DNA of 64,000 nucleotides from Geminicoccus roseus DSM 18922. GTDB lineage: Bacteria > Pseudomonadota > Alphaproteobacteria > Geminicoccales > Geminicoccaceae. Positions 34,496-44,106 of the stretch are shown piece after piece. How positions within the stretch are numbered: the first letter of the stretch is position 1; the number at the start of each line of letters is the position of its first letter. The translations under genes and the position numbers were made by a program. Location: NCBI RefSeq assembly GCF_000427665.1, contig NZ_KE386572.1:3062196-3126195 (forward strand), in the 5' to 3' direction. The notes beneath the pieces are model-generated. The model saw only the letters and a list, made by a program, of their open reading frames with translations, was not told where the DNA came from and ran no database searches.

Positions 34496-34864
34496 CGGAA
34501 CGCCATTGCCCGAGCCGGTCGGGGAGTGGGCATCCTCCGGCCGGCTGCCATGCCGTGGTCCTCTTCGCCTTGATGGCAAGTGGGCTGAGCTTGAGCCAAC
34601 GGCCCCCCGGCCCGGCCAGTCCCATTCAGATCAAGGTCATGACCCTCAGGGCGGGTGACAACGTGCAGGCTGGCGTCCTGGTCTGGGTCGATCGAGCCCA
34701 GCTCGCCCCTTTCGCCCGGCTTGGCGATCAGCCATCCGTGGCACCGCATGCCCGATATGGATCCTGAACTTGAGACGTACGGCTTGGGGAGAGCGGGGTA
34801 CGCATGGCATAATGCGCGGTCGATATGCCGAACGACGCACGGAACCATCCGAGGAGTGCGTTCC
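34496..34864. other. 369-bp gap; promoter region of the flavin oxidase gene
   Basis: No gene is recognisable. Near the right end is a promoter-like pair (34784-34813). There is no clear terminator for hupE. Confidence 0.45.
34784..34813 (+). promoter_or_regulatory. Candidate promoter of the flavin oxidase gene
   Basis: TTGGGG (34784-34789) and CATAAT (34808-34813) are 18 bases apart, about 50 bp before the ATG. The -10 is good, the -35 only fair. Confidence 0.4.
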
Positions 34865-36322
34865 ATGGATCACGCAGCGAGCGACCTGACCGTCCGGAGC
34901 CTGGCCGGGGAGGGCGTGCCTCTGGGGGCCGCCCTCCTTGATGAACTGCAAAGCCGGCTCCATGGCAGTCTGTCACTCCCGGGAACTCCCGGCTTCGACG
35001 AGGCGCGGCAGGTCTGGAACGCGATGATCGACCGCCGGCCCGCGCTGATCGTCCGCTGCGCCGATGCGGCCGACGTCGCCGCCGCCGTCGCCTTCGCCGG
35101 ACGCCACCAGCTCCTGCTCTCGGTGCGGGGTGGTGGGCACAACATCGCCGGCAGTGCGGTCTGCGACGGTGGGATGATGATCGACCTGAGCCTGATGCGT
35201 ACGGTCGAGGTCGATGCCGCGAACCGCGTGGCGCGGGTCCAGCCGGGCGCGACGCTGGCCGAGTTCGACCGGGAGGCGCAGGCGTCCGGCCTCGCGACGC
35301 CGCTCGGGATCAACTCGACCACCGGGGTTGCCGGCCTGACACTGGGCGGCGGCTTCGGCTGGCTCACCCGGACGCTCGGGATGACCGTCGACAACCTGAT
35401 CGGCGCCGATCTCGTCACCGCGGCGGGCGAGACCGTCCGCGCCAGCGCACGGGAGAACCCGGATCTGTTCTGGGCGATCCGCGGCGGGAGCGGCAATTTC
35501 GGGATCGTGACCTCGTTCGAGTTCCAGCTGCATCCGGTCGGGCCGGAGGTGTTCGCCGGCCTGATCGTCCATCCGTTCGAGCACGCCCGCGCGTTGCTGC
35601 GCCGCTACCGCCTGTTCGCACAACAGAGCCCGGACGAACTGGCCTGCTGGGTGGTGCTGCGCAAGGCGCCGCCGCTGCCGTTCCTTTCCCCGGAAATCCA
35701 CGGCAAGGAGGTCGTGGTGTTCGCGCTGTGCCACTCGGGCGACGCGGCGGCAGCCGCCCAGGCCACCGAGCCTCTGCTGGCGTTTGGCGAGCCGGCCGGC
35801 AGCCATGTCGGCCAGATGCCCTATGTGGCCTGGCAGGCGGCTTTCGACCCGCTGCTGACGGCAGGAATGCGCAACTACTGGAAGTCGCACAACTTTGCCG
35901 ATCTGTCGGACGAGGTCATCGACCTGCTGGTGGACCATGCCGGGCAGCTGCCGACGGCGCATTGCGAGATCATCGTCGCCCAGCTGGGCGGCGCAGCGTC
36001 GAGGGTGGCGGCGACGGAGATGGCCTATCCCCACCGGGACGTCCGCTACGTCCTGAACGTCCACACCCGCTGGGAGGATCCCGCCGACGACCAGGCCTGC
36101 GTCGGCTGGGCGCGCCGGTTCTTCGACGCCACTGCCCCCCACGCCACCGGCGGTGTCTACGTCAACTTCATTACCGAGGACGAGGAGCGGGTCGCAGCCG
36201 CCTATGGCGGCAACTATGAACGCCTGATGGCAGCCAAGCGTCGCTACGACCCGGGCAACCTGTTCCGCATGAACCAGAACATCCCGCCAGGGCGGGATGC
36301 GGTGGGGCAGGCTGCCGAATAG
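34865..36322 (+). CDS. FAD-binding oxidase of the berberine-bridge-like family
   Basis: A 485-residue flavoenzyme with the PCMH-type FAD domain. H92 in VRGGGHNIAGS is the site of covalent flavin attachment. The second, cysteine attachment found in bicovalent members is missing: the equivalent region reads GINSTTGVAGLTLGGGFGWL, with no Cys. The C-terminal BBE motif (YGGNYERLMAAKRRYDPGNLFRMNQNI) is intact. Such enzymes oxidise sugars, alcohols or alkaloid-like compounds; the substrate is unknown. GAGGAG lies 6 bases before the ATG. Confidence 0.9.
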   Translation: MDHAASDLTVRSLAGEGVPLGAALLDELQSRLHGSLSLPGTPGFDEARQVWNAMIDRRPALIVRCADAADVAAAVAFAGRHQLLLSVRGGGHNIAGSAVCDGGMMIDLSLMRTVEVDAANRVARVQPGATLAEFDREAQASGLATPLGINSTTGVAGLTLGGGFGWLTRTLGMTVDNLIGADLVTAAGETVRASARENPDLFWAIRGGSGNFGIVTSFEFQLHPVGPEVFAGLIVHPFEHARALLRRYRLFAQQSPDELACWVVLRKAPPLPFLSPEIHGKEVVVFALCHSGDAAAAAQATEPLLAFGEPAGSHVGQMPYVAWQAAFDPLLTAGMRNYWKSHNFADLSDEVIDLLVDHAGQLPTAHCEIIVAQLGGAASRVAATEMAYPHRDVRYVLNVHTRWEDPADDQACVGWARRFFDATAPHATGGVYVNFITEDEERVAAAYGGNYERLMAAKRRYDPGNLFRMNQNIPPGRDAVGQAAE

Positions 36323-36436
36323 CGCCACGTGGGATCTCCGCATGGCCTGGCCGGCGTGCTACCTGGGGCGACAGCAACAGGGAGCATCCGGCCGGCCGGC
36401 AACGTGGCCGACGCCACGGGTTAGCGGGGAGACATC

Positions 36437-37954
36437 GTGCAACGTCCTCTGGATCTCCACCCCGAGCGGGCGCTGCGGCGCGACAGCGACCTCTATGCGA
36501 TCGTCGACATCGGTTCGAACTCGGTGCGGCTGGTGGTCTACGACGAGCTGGGACGCGCGCCCTTGCCGCGCTTCAACGAGAAGTCCCTGTGCCGGCTGGG
36601 CTCCGGCCTGGATGCGACCGGGGAGCTGGCGCCGGAGGGCTTCCGGCGCACGGTCGAGGCCACTCGACGGTTCCGCGCCATTGCCGATGCCATGGGCGTG
36701 GTCCGGATCGACGTCCTCGCGACCGAGGCGGTGCGACGGGCCTCCAACGGCCCGGCCCTGGTCGACGCGATCAAGGAAGAGGCGCAGTTCGAGGTCCGGA
36801 TCCTGAGCGGGGCCGAGGAAGCCCATTACGCGGCGCTCGGCGTGATCTCCGGGTTCTACCGGCCGACCGGCCTGGTCGGCGACATGGGCGGCGGCAGCCT
36901 GGAGGTCGCCGAGGTCCTGGATGACCGGGTCGGCGAGCGCATGGTGAGCCTGCCGCTGGGCGCGCTGCCGGTGCAGGAGATGCTGGCCGAGGTCGGCACC
37001 GGCGCCAAGGACCGCATCGACGCCTTGCTGAAGGAGAAGCTGGTGCCGGCGATGGTCGACCCGGTGCTTTATGCGGTGGGCGGCGGCTGGCGCGCCCTGG
37101 CCCGTGTCCACATGATGTCCGTCGAGGCGCCGATCCACGTGGCGCACGGCTATGCCGTCGATGCCGACGAGTTGCGCAAGTTCGCCAAGAAACTGTGGCG
37201 GCTGGCGCCTGCCAAGATCGCGGAACTGCCGGGAGTGCCGGCCCGGCGGGTGCCGACCATCGCGGCGGCGGCGCTGGTGATGGACCGCCTGCTCAAGCGC
37301 CTGGCGCCCGAGCGGGTGGTGTTCTCCGCCTTGGGCGTCCGGGAAGGCTGGCTGTTCGAGCAGCTGGACAAGAAGCAGCGCTATCTCGACCCTCTGCTGG
37401 AAGGAGCACAGGCCTTCGGCCTGCCGCAGGCAAGGGTGCCGGAGTTCGGTCCGGCACTCGCCCGCTGGACCACGACCCTCTTTCCCGGCGAGACGCCTGC
37501 CGACAAGCGCCTGCGGGTTGCCGCCTGCGCGCTGTCGGACATCGGCTGGCGCGACCATTCCGACTTTAGGGCAGTCGACAGCTTTCACCGGGTCGTGCAG
37601 TTCCCCTTCATCGGCCTGGACCATGCCGAGCGAGTATTTCTCGCCGCCGCGGTCCATGCCCGCTACGCCGGCAGCATGGACGATCCGCGCCTAGCGCCGG
37701 CGATCGGCCTGCTGTCCGCCAATGCTCGGCGCCGTGCGCTGATCCTGGGAAGGACGATGCTTCTGGCGCATCGCCTTTCCGGCTGCGTGCCCGAGATCCT
37801 GGAGCAGGCGAGGCTGCATATCGATGCGGACCAGCTGCGCCTGGAGGTCGGCGCCCACGCGCGCGGGCCAGACAGCGAGGTGGTGGGCGACCGCCTGAAG
37901 CTGCTGGCGCAGGCGATCGGAATCCGCCGCTTCGAGGTGGTCGAGGGCGAGTGA
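36437..37954 (+). CDS. ppx: Exopolyphosphatase / pppGpp phosphohydrolase (Ppx/GppA)
   Basis: A 505-residue member of the ASKHA superfamily. The phosphate-binding loops AIVDIGSNSVRLVVY (residues about 21-35) and VGDMGGGSLEVAEV are intact, and a C-terminal helical domain follows, as in full-length Ppx. The family removes terminal phosphates from polyphosphate or converts pppGpp to ppGpp; the two cannot be separated by eye. The GTG start has GGGGAGA upstream. It is monocistronic, with a tRNA gene on the other strand after it. Confidence 0.92.
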   Translation: MQRPLDLHPERALRRDSDLYAIVDIGSNSVRLVVYDELGRAPLPRFNEKSLCRLGSGLDATGELAPEGFRRTVEATRRFRAIADAMGVVRIDVLATEAVRRASNGPALVDAIKEEAQFEVRILSGAEEAHYAALGVISGFYRPTGLVGDMGGGSLEVAEVLDDRVGERMVSLPLGALPVQEMLAEVGTGAKDRIDALLKEKLVPAMVDPVLYAVGGGWRALARVHMMSVEAPIHVAHGYAVDADELRKFAKKLWRLAPAKIAELPGVPARRVPTIAAAALVMDRLLKRLAPERVVFSALGVREGWLFEQLDKKQRYLDPLLEGAQAFGLPQARVPEFGPALARWTTTLFPGETPADKRLRVAACALSDIGWRDHSDFRAVDSFHRVVQFPFIGLDHAERVFLAAAVHARYAGSMDDPRLAPAIGLLSANARRRALILGRTMLLAHRLSGCVPEILEQARLHIDADQLRLEVGAHARGPDSEVVGDRLKLLAQAIGIRRFEVVEGE

Positions 37955-38074
37955 TCCGAGGAGGCGGGGAAGCTGCCGCACGGCCGTTCCGCCGCCTTTG
38001 GACAAGCAGGATCGTCCGGCCGTCAACGCGATGCCGTCCAACCGGACCAGAAGAGTCGGGGGAGGAGAGGAGAA

Positions 38075-38150
<76 letters not shown>

Positions 38151-38238
38151 GTACCGGCGTGCGTTTCGGGGTGGCCCCCTTGCTGCGCCGGCCGCTTGAT
38201 GCCACGGGTGTCGCCGCGTTTCAAGAGGGGCAAGCGCA

Positions 38239-38439
38239 ATGGGTGAACAGAAGGATCGCGGAGAGGCCGCTCGTGCGGAGCGGGCCAGGAAGGTCGCGGC
38301 GGTGATGCGGGAGAACCTGAAGAAGCGGAAGGCCCAGGAACGTGCCCGCCAGGGTGGAGATGCCGCATCGTCCGCAGAGGTCCCGCCGCCCGCGGACACC
38401 GGGTCGCCGAGCGAGCCGGTTGACCGGATTCGCACCTAA
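38239..38439 (+). CDS. Small basic protein of unknown function
   Basis: A 66-residue protein. The first 40 residues are strongly charged and helical ([20 protein letters not shown], then [14 protein letters not shown]), the rest is proline-rich and probably unstructured. The [10 protein letters not shown] pattern resembles a small conserved protein I have seen in alphaproteobacteria, without known role. AGAGGGG precedes the ATG at a good distance, which supports translation. It lies 85 bp before dcd on the same strand and may share its transcript. Confidence 0.6.
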   Translation: MGEQKDRGEAARAERARKVAAVMRENLKKRKAQERARQGGDAASSAEVPPPADTGSPSEPVDRIRT

Positions 38440-38524
38440 GGTAGAAGCGCCGGCTATGTCCGATCGCGACGACAGAGCCGGCACCCGCCGGTTGCCCACG
38501 CCCTATTTCCTGGACGATGCCGAC

Positions 38525-39091
38525 ATGTCGATCATGCCCGACCATTGGATCCGGCAGCAATGCCAGGAACACGGCATGATCGAGCCGTTCGTGGAACGGC
38601 AGACCCGAGAGGAGGGCAAGGAGAAGCTGATCTCCTACGGCCTGTCCTCCTACGGCTACGACGCCAGGCTGGCGCGCGAGTTCCGGATCTTCACCAATGT
38701 CGACAATGCCCTGGTCGATCCGAAGGACTTCTCCGCGCAGAGCTTCGTCGAGCGGGACGGACCCAGCTGCGTGGTGCCGCCGAACAGCTTCGCGCTGGCG
38801 CGCACCGTCGAGTATTTCCGGATCCCCCGCGACGTGCTGGTGATCTGCCTGGGCAAGAGCACCTATGCCCGCTGCGGGATCATCGTGAACGTCACGCCGC
38901 TCGAGCCGGAATGGGAGGGGCATGTCACGCTGGAGATCTCCAACACCACGCCCCTGCCGGCACGGGTCTATGCCGACGAGGGCATCTGCCAGTTCCTGTT
39001 CCTAAAGGGGACCAGCGCGCCGGAGATCAGCTACCGGGACCGGGCCGGCAAATATATGGGGCAGCGGGGCGTGACCCTGCCGAAGATGTGA
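38525..39091 (+). CDS. dcd: dCTP deaminase
   Basis: A 188-residue enzyme that deaminates dCTP to dUTP for thymidylate synthesis. The family signature [28 protein letters not shown], in part, contains the catalytic Glu, and the C-terminal loop [13 protein letters not shown] closes on the triphosphate. The start at 38525 ([10 protein letters not shown]) matches the usual family start and length. The frame is open 23 codons further to an ATG at 38456 with a possible AAGG site, so a longer form is not excluded. The stop overlaps the murA ATG by one base. Confidence 0.93.
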   Translation: MSIMPDHWIRQQCQEHGMIEPFVERQTREEGKEKLISYGLSSYGYDARLAREFRIFTNVDNALVDPKDFSAQSFVERDGPSCVVPPNSFALARTVEYFRIPRDVLVICLGKSTYARCGIIVNVTPLEPEWEGHVTLEISNTTPLPARVYADEGICQFLFLKGTSAPEISYRDRAGKYMGQRGVTLPKM

Positions 39092-40356
39092 TGGACCGGA
39101 TCATTATCGAGGGCGGGATACCGCTCCAGGGGCGCATCCAGGTCAGCGGCGCCAAGAACGCGGCGCTGCCGCTGATGGCGGCGACGCTCCTGACCGACCA
39201 GCCGGTCGAACTCTCCAACGTGCCGGACGTGGCCGACGTCAACACCATGCAGCGGCTCCTGCAGCGCCTGGGCACGGCGTCGACCATGCAGGCCGGGGCG
39301 CCGGGCACGCTGCGGCTGCAGACCTCGTCGCTGATGTCGACCACCGCGCCCTACGACCTGGTCCGCAAGATGCGCGCCTCGGTCCTGGTGCTGGGCCCGA
39401 TGCTGGCGCGGCAGGGCGAGGCGATCGTCTCCCTGCCGGGCGGCTGCGCCATCGGTACCCGGCCGATCGACCTGCACCTGATGGGCCTGGAGCGCATGGG
39501 GGCGGTGATCGAGCTGGAGCAGGGCTATGTGAAGGCGACGGCCCCCAAGGGCCTGAAGGGCGCCGAGATCAAGCTGCCGCAGCCTTCGGTGGGCGCCACC
39601 GAGAACATCCTGATGGCCGCCTGCCTGGCCGATGGCGATACGACCATCCTCGACGCCGCCCAGGAGCCGGAGATCGTCGACCTCGCGGCCCTGCTGAACG
39701 CCATGGGCGCCGAGATCGACGGCGCCGGGACGGCCATCCTCCGGATCCGCGGCAGGACCAGCCTGAGTGGGGCGTCGCACCGGATCATCGCCGACCGGAT
39801 CGAGGCCGGCACCTATGCGATGGCGGCCGGGATCACCTCGGGCCAACTGGTGCTGCAGGATGTGCGTGCCCTGCATCTGGGCGTGGCGGCCGAGCGGCTG
39901 GAGGAAGCCGGCCTCCTGCTGGAGGACACGGCGGACGGGCTGTCGGTGCGGACCGCGAATGGCGGGCTGAAGGGTGTCGACGTGATGACCCGGCCGTTCC
40001 CGGGCTTCGCCACCGACCTGCAGGCGCAGTTCATGGCGCTGATGTGCCTGGCCAGCGGCGCCTCGATGATCACCGAGACGATCTTCGAGAACCGCTTCAT
40101 GCACGTGCCGGAGCTGGCGCGGATGGGCGCACGGATCACCGTGCATGGCGGCTCCGCCCTGGTGCGCGGCCAGGCCCGGCTGACCGGCGCCCCGGTCATG
40201 GCGACCGATTTGCGGGCGTCGGTGTCGCTGGTTCTGGCCGGTCTGGCGGCGCAGGGGCCTACAACTGTCAATCGCGTGTACCATCTGGATAGAGGATACG
40301 AGCGGCTGGAAGAGAAGCTGCGTGGCGTGGGCGCCCGGATCGAACGGTCCGGCTGA
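39091..40356 (+). CDS. murA: UDP-N-acetylglucosamine 1-carboxyvinyltransferase MurA
   Basis: A 421-residue enzyme for the first committed step of peptidoglycan synthesis. K22 (SGAKNAALP) and the catalytic C119 ([17 protein letters not shown]) are both present, so this is the cysteine form that fosfomycin alkylates, not the Asp variant. The domain order is the normal inside-out alpha/beta barrel pair, at normal length. It is coupled to dcd by TGATG and followed after 14 bp by the DUF2948 gene. Confidence 0.97.
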   Translation: MDRIIIEGGIPLQGRIQVSGAKNAALPLMAATLLTDQPVELSNVPDVADVNTMQRLLQRLGTASTMQAGAPGTLRLQTSSLMSTTAPYDLVRKMRASVLVLGPMLARQGEAIVSLPGGCAIGTRPIDLHLMGLERMGAVIELEQGYVKATAPKGLKGAEIKLPQPSVGATENILMAACLADGDTTILDAAQEPEIVDLAALLNAMGAEIDGAGTAILRIRGRTSLSGASHRIIADRIEAGTYAMAAGITSGQLVLQDVRALHLGVAAERLEEAGLLLEDTADGLSVRTANGGLKGVDVMTRPFPGFATDLQAQFMALMCLASGASMITETIFENRFMHVPELARMGARITVHGGSALVRGQARLTGAPVMATDLRASVSLVLAGLAAQGPTTVNRVYHLDRGYERLEEKLRGVGARIERSG

Positions 40357-40370
40357 CGAAGGAGACGACC

Positions 40371-40823
40371 TTGGCGGAGAAACGCGTGCGCCTGCAGGCT
40401 ACGGATGTCGAGGACCTGGCGGTGATCGCGGCTTTCCTCCAGGACGCCCGTACCTGCGTCGCGGAGATGGCCTATGATCCGGAGGCCAAGCGCTTCATGG
40501 CCGCGTTCATCCGCTACCGGCGCGAATGCTATCATGATGCCACCCGCTGCGAGGACCTGACGGAATGCTCGTCGGCCCTGGTGATCGACGATGTCACCAA
40601 GGTGCGGTACCGGGGGATCGATCAGACGGCGCGGCTGGCGGAACTGAACCTCCTGACGATCGCGACCGAGCCGACGCCGGGGACCGACCTCTTTATCGAC
40701 CTGGTGTTCGCCGGGCAGGGGACGATCCGGCTGCAGACTCCGGCGACCCGCGCCAAGCTCGACGATTTCACCGATCCGGTTCCGTGCCAGATCAGTCCGT
40801 GCGATCATTTCACCTCGGCATAG
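40371..40823 (+). CDS. DUF2948 family protein
   Basis: A 150-residue protein of the DUF2948 family, marked by LQATDVEDLAVIAAFLQDA near the start and FRYRRE-like and DLVFAGQGTIRL segments later. It is found almost only in alphaproteobacteria, nearly always between murA and hisD as here. The function is unknown. The start is a TTG with GAAGGAGA upstream, one of the best ribosome sites in the window. It is part of the dcd-to-yacG run. Confidence 0.9.
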   Translation: MAEKRVRLQATDVEDLAVIAAFLQDARTCVAEMAYDPEAKRFMAAFIRYRRECYHDATRCEDLTECSSALVIDDVTKVRYRGIDQTARLAELNLLTIATEPTPGTDLFIDLVFAGQGTIRLQTPATRAKLDDFTDPVPCQISPCDHFTSA

Positions 40824-40874
40824 CCGCCAATCCCGTTCTCCGGCGGGGCGTCGCGGCTGATACGGAGAACGGGT

Positions 40875-42164
40875 TTGCGGTTCCTCGACGCGCGCGCAGC
40901 ATCATTCGACCAGGAATTCGCGGCCCTGGCGGCCGGGCGTCGCGATGACGAAACCGATGTCGGCGCCGCTGTCCGGGCGATCATCCAGCAGGTCTGCCGT
41001 GACGGCGAGGCGGCGCTCGTCGAGCTGACCGCGCGTTTCGACCGGTTCGACCCGGCCAAAACCGGCCTCAGGATCGGCGCCGACGAGATCGAGGCGGCCT
41101 GGGCTGCCTGTCCCGCGGAGCAACTGCGGGCCCTGGAACTGGCGGCGGAGCGGATCGAGGCGTTTCATCGCCGGCAGATGCCCGAGCCGCTCGCCTGGAC
41201 CGACCAGGCCGGGATCCGGCTCGGGCAGCGCTGGAGCCCGATCGATGCGGTCGGCCTGTATGTCCCTGGCGGCACCGCCGCCTATCCGTCCTCAGTGCTG
41301 ATGAACGCGATCCCGGCGCGGGTGGCGGGATGCCGTCGCCTGGTGGTGGCGGCGCCGACGCCGGCCGGGCGGAGCAATCCCCTGGTGCTGGCCGCCTGCC
41401 GGCTGGCCGGGGTCGACGAGGTCTACCGGATCGGCGGCGCCCAGGCGATCGCGGCCCTGGCCTACGGCACCGCCTCGATCCGGCCGGTCGACAAGATCAC
41501 CGGGCCCGGCAACGCCTATGTGGCAGAAGCGAAGCGGCAGGTGTTCGGCGTGGTCGGCATCGACATGATCGCCGGGCCGAGCGAGGTCGTCGTGGTGGCC
41601 GACCGGACGGCACGGGCCGACCTGGTCGCAGCCGACCTGATCGCCCAGGCGGAGCATGACGTCCTCGCCCAGAGCATCCTGATCACCGATGATCCGCAGC
41701 TGGCCGGGGATGTCCCGCACGAGGTGGAGCGGCAGCTGGCCCGGGCGCCGCGGCAGGCCATCGCGCGGGAAAGCCTGGACCGGCTGGGGGTCGTGATCCT
41801 GGTGGAGACGCTGGACATGGCGCCGCCGCTGGTGGACCGCCTGGCGCCCGAGCATCTGGAGCTGATGGTCCAGGATCCCGAGGCGCTGGCCGCGACCATC
41901 CGCCATGCCGGTGCGATCTTCCTGGGCAGCTGGACCCCGGAAGTGGTGGGCGATTATGTCGGCGGCCCGAACCACGTGCTGCCGACCTCGCGCAGCGCCC
42001 GGTTCTCCTCGGGCCTCTCGGTCTATGACTTCATGAAGCGCACGACCCTGCTGGGATGCGATGAAGCCGGCTTCCGGCAGGTTGCGACGGCAGCCAGGGT
42101 CCTGGCCGAGGCCGAGGGGCTGGATGGGCACGCCCAGGCGATCCGGCTCCGGGGGACGAGGTGA
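40875..42164 (+). CDS. hisD: Histidinol dehydrogenase
   Basis: A 429-residue zinc enzyme that performs the last two oxidations of histidine synthesis. Visible landmarks are the NAD region (GLYVPGGTAAYPSSVLM), the zinc site (QAEHDVLAQS and GPNHVLPTSRSARFSSGLSVYDF) and the catalytic APEHLEL. The start is TTG at 40875 with GGAGAACG ahead. No other his genes are nearby; hisD beside murA and UPF0262 is the usual alphaproteobacterial split arrangement. The stop overlaps the UPF0262 start by 4 bp. Confidence 0.96.
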   Translation: MRFLDARAASFDQEFAALAAGRRDDETDVGAAVRAIIQQVCRDGEAALVELTARFDRFDPAKTGLRIGADEIEAAWAACPAEQLRALELAAERIEAFHRRQMPEPLAWTDQAGIRLGQRWSPIDAVGLYVPGGTAAYPSSVLMNAIPARVAGCRRLVVAAPTPAGRSNPLVLAACRLAGVDEVYRIGGAQAIAALAYGTASIRPVDKITGPGNAYVAEAKRQVFGVVGIDMIAGPSEVVVVADRTARADLVAADLIAQAEHDVLAQSILITDDPQLAGDVPHEVERQLARAPRQAIARESLDRLGVVILVETLDMAPPLVDRLAPEHLELMVQDPEALAATIRHAGAIFLGSWTPEVVGDYVGGPNHVLPTSRSARFSSGLSVYDFMKRTTLLGCDEAGFRQVATAARVLAEAEGLDGHAQAIRLRGTR

Positions 42165-42646
42165 ACAGGCGGTCCGACGGCCCTGACCGGATCGTCGCGA
42201 TCGAACTCGACCAGGGCAGCGTCGTGCGCTGGACGCCCGAGGTGCAGCATGAGCGGAGCGTCGCGATCTTCGACCTGCTCGAGGACAATCGCTTCCGTCT
42301 GAAGGATGGCTTCGACGGGCCGTACAAGGTCGCGCTGTCGCTGCGGGACAATAATCTCGTGCTGGACGTGTCCCATGCGGAGAACGCCGAGCAGCGCGAG
42401 CTGATCCTGGCGGTGCGGCCGCTGCGCCGGGTCATCAAGGACTATTTCATCATCTGCGACAGCTACTTCCAGGCCATCCGGGGGGCCCCGCCCTCCAAGA
42501 TCGAATCGATCGACATGGCCAGGCGTGGCTTGCACAACGAGGGAGCCGAGCTGCTTCGGGAAGCGCTGGTGGAGAAGGTCGACGTCGATGCGCAGACGGC
42601 GCGGCGGCTGTTCACGCTGGTCTGCGTGCTTTCGCTGCGGCGCTGA
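42161..42646 (+). CDS. UPF0262 family protein
   Basis: A 161-residue protein of family UPF0262, specific to alphaproteobacteria, with RIVAIELDQGSVVRWTPEVQ-type opening, then LRDNNLVLDV and LRRVIKDYFIICDSYFQAI, all hallmarks. Its function is unknown. It begins with GTG inside the hisD stop and ends inside the phosphatase start, so its translation is coupled to both. Confidence 0.9.
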   Translation: MNRRSDGPDRIVAIELDQGSVVRWTPEVQHERSVAIFDLLEDNRFRLKDGFDGPYKVALSLRDNNLVLDVSHAENAEQRELILAVRPLRRVIKDYFIICDSYFQAIRGAPPSKIESIDMARRGLHNEGAELLREALVEKVDVDAQTARRLFTLVCVLSLRR

Positions 42647-43107
42647 TGGGCGGACCTGCGCAGGCGGCCGAACTGCCGGGCAGTGTTCTGTTCGCCTGCA
42701 CCCACAACGCGCTGCGCTCGCCGATGGCCGAAGGCATACTCAAGTACCTAATGGGCCGCCGGATCTACATCGACAGCTGCGGGGTGCGGCCGGACGATCT
42801 GGACCCGTTCGCCGTCGCCGTGATGGACGAGATCGGCATCGACATCACCAGGCACAGGCCGAAGAGCTTCGCCGATCTGGAGGACGGCTTCTTCGACCTG
42901 GTCATTTCCCTGTCGCCCGAGGCCCAGCACAGCGCCGTGGAGCTCACCCGGACCTCGAACGTCGACATCGAGTTCTGGCACATGCCCGATCCCTCGATCA
43001 TCGAGGCCAACCGGGAGACCAAGCTCGACGCCTATCGCGACCTGCGCGACGAGCTGATGCGGCGGATCCGCAGGCGGTTTCCGGGCGAAGGCGCGCCGCA
43101 GCTATGA
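42646..43107 (+). CDS. Low-molecular-weight protein phosphatase / arsenate reductase-like
   Basis: A 153-residue LMW phosphatase. The P-loop CX5R is C18-THNAL-R24 followed by S, in [17 protein letters not shown]. The general-acid Asp is D115 in WHMPDPSI. The tyrosines that follow the DP motif in eukaryotic-type enzymes are replaced, so it could dephosphorylate Tyr/Ser proteins or act as an arsenate reductase. Sits between UPF0262 and infA with one-base coupling upstream, a position widely kept in alphaproteobacteria. Confidence 0.87.
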   Translation: MGGPAQAAELPGSVLFACTHNALRSPMAEGILKYLMGRRIYIDSCGVRPDDLDPFAVAVMDEIGIDITRHRPKSFADLEDGFFDLVISLSPEAQHSAVELTRTSNVDIEFWHMPDPSIIEANRETKLDAYRDLRDELMRRIRRRFPGEGAPQL

Positions 43108-43288
43108 TGGAACATCCGGTCGGAGGGGATGCGGAACGTCCTGCTCGATGCTTGACCCGTGGAAAAGCAGCGCGCAGAAGCCTTGGCACCATGGCGGTTC
43201 GGCAAGAATGCGCCATATATCGGCTTGGACGATGACCTACTGGGTCGTGCCGCGAACCAATGGGTCGCGGACAACCAACGGAGTTTCG

Positions 43289-43507
43289 ATGGCGAAGGAA
43301 GATCTGATCGAGTTCGGCGGCGTGATCGCCGAAGTGCTGCCCAACGCGATGTTCCGGGTCAAGCTCGAGAACGATCACGAAGTGCTGGCGCATACCTCGG
43401 GTCGGATGCGCAAGAACCGCATCCGCGTGCTCACCGGTGACAAGGTGACCGTGGAGATGACCCCTTACGATCTCAGCCGCGGACGCATCACCTACCGCTT
43501 CAAGTGA
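43289..43507 (+). CDS. infA: Translation initiation factor IF-1
   Basis: A 72-residue OB-fold protein that occupies the ribosomal A site during initiation. It is recognisable from [20 protein letters not shown] and [20 protein letters not shown], at exact family length. A 181-bp gap before it may hold its own promoter. CGGAG precedes the ATG. Its stop overlaps the maf GTG by 4 bp. Confidence 0.97.
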   Translation: MAKEDLIEFGGVIAEVLPNAMFRVKLENDHEVLAHTSGRMRKNRIRVLTGDKVTVEMTPYDLSRGRITYRFK

Positions 43508-44106
43508 TCGCTTCTCCTGCGGTGGAGAATCCGCTGGTCCTGGCGTCGGCCTCGCCGCGTCGCCTGGACCTCTTGCGGCGCTGCGGCATCGAGCCCGCCC
43601 GTGTGATCGAGACCGACGTGGACGAGACCGTCCAGGCGCGGGAACTGCCGCGGGCCTATGCCCGACGGGTCGCTCGGGCCAAAGCGGAGGCGGGTGCGGC
43701 GCATCCCGATGCCTCGGCGGCCTATGTCCTGGCCGCGGACACGGTTGTGTCCTGCGGACGACGCATTCTGCCCAAGGCCCTGGACGAACCGACGGCTGCC
43801 GATTGCCTGGACCTGCTCTCGGGCCGGCGCCATCGCGTGCTGACGGCTGTCGTGATCGCGACTCCCGATCGCCGCTTCGCCGAGCGGCTGGTCGAGACCT
43901 CCGTGCGCTTCAAGCGCCTGGCGGAGCATGAGCGGGCCACCTATCTCGCCTCGGGTGAGTGGCATGGCAAGGCCGGCGGCTACGCGATCCAGGGAGCCGC
44001 CGAGGCATTCATCCCGGCGATCCAGGGAAGCTTTTCCAACGTGGTGGGCCTGCCATTGTGCGAGACGCTGATGCTGCTCGAAGGCCTGGGCTGGAGACAG
44101 ACGTGA
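43504..44106 (+). CDS. maf: Maf-family nucleoside triphosphate pyrophosphatase
   Basis: A 200-residue Maf protein with the [17 protein letters not shown] opening (S-x-S-P-R-R phosphate site), [15 protein letters not shown] with the metal-binding Asp, and [26 protein letters not shown] near the end. Maf proteins hydrolyse dTTP/UTP or modified nucleotides and affect septation when over-made. The GTG start lies inside the infA stop and the stop inside the RNase gene start. Confidence 0.94.
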   Translation: MIASPAVENPLVLASASPRRLDLLRRCGIEPARVIETDVDETVQARELPRAYARRVARAKAEAGAAHPDASAAYVLAADTVVSCGRRILPKALDEPTAADCLDLLSGRRHRVLTAVVIATPDRRFAERLVETSVRFKRLAEHERATYLASGEWHGKAGGYAIQGAAEAFIPAIQGSFSNVVGLPLCETLMLLEGLGWRQT

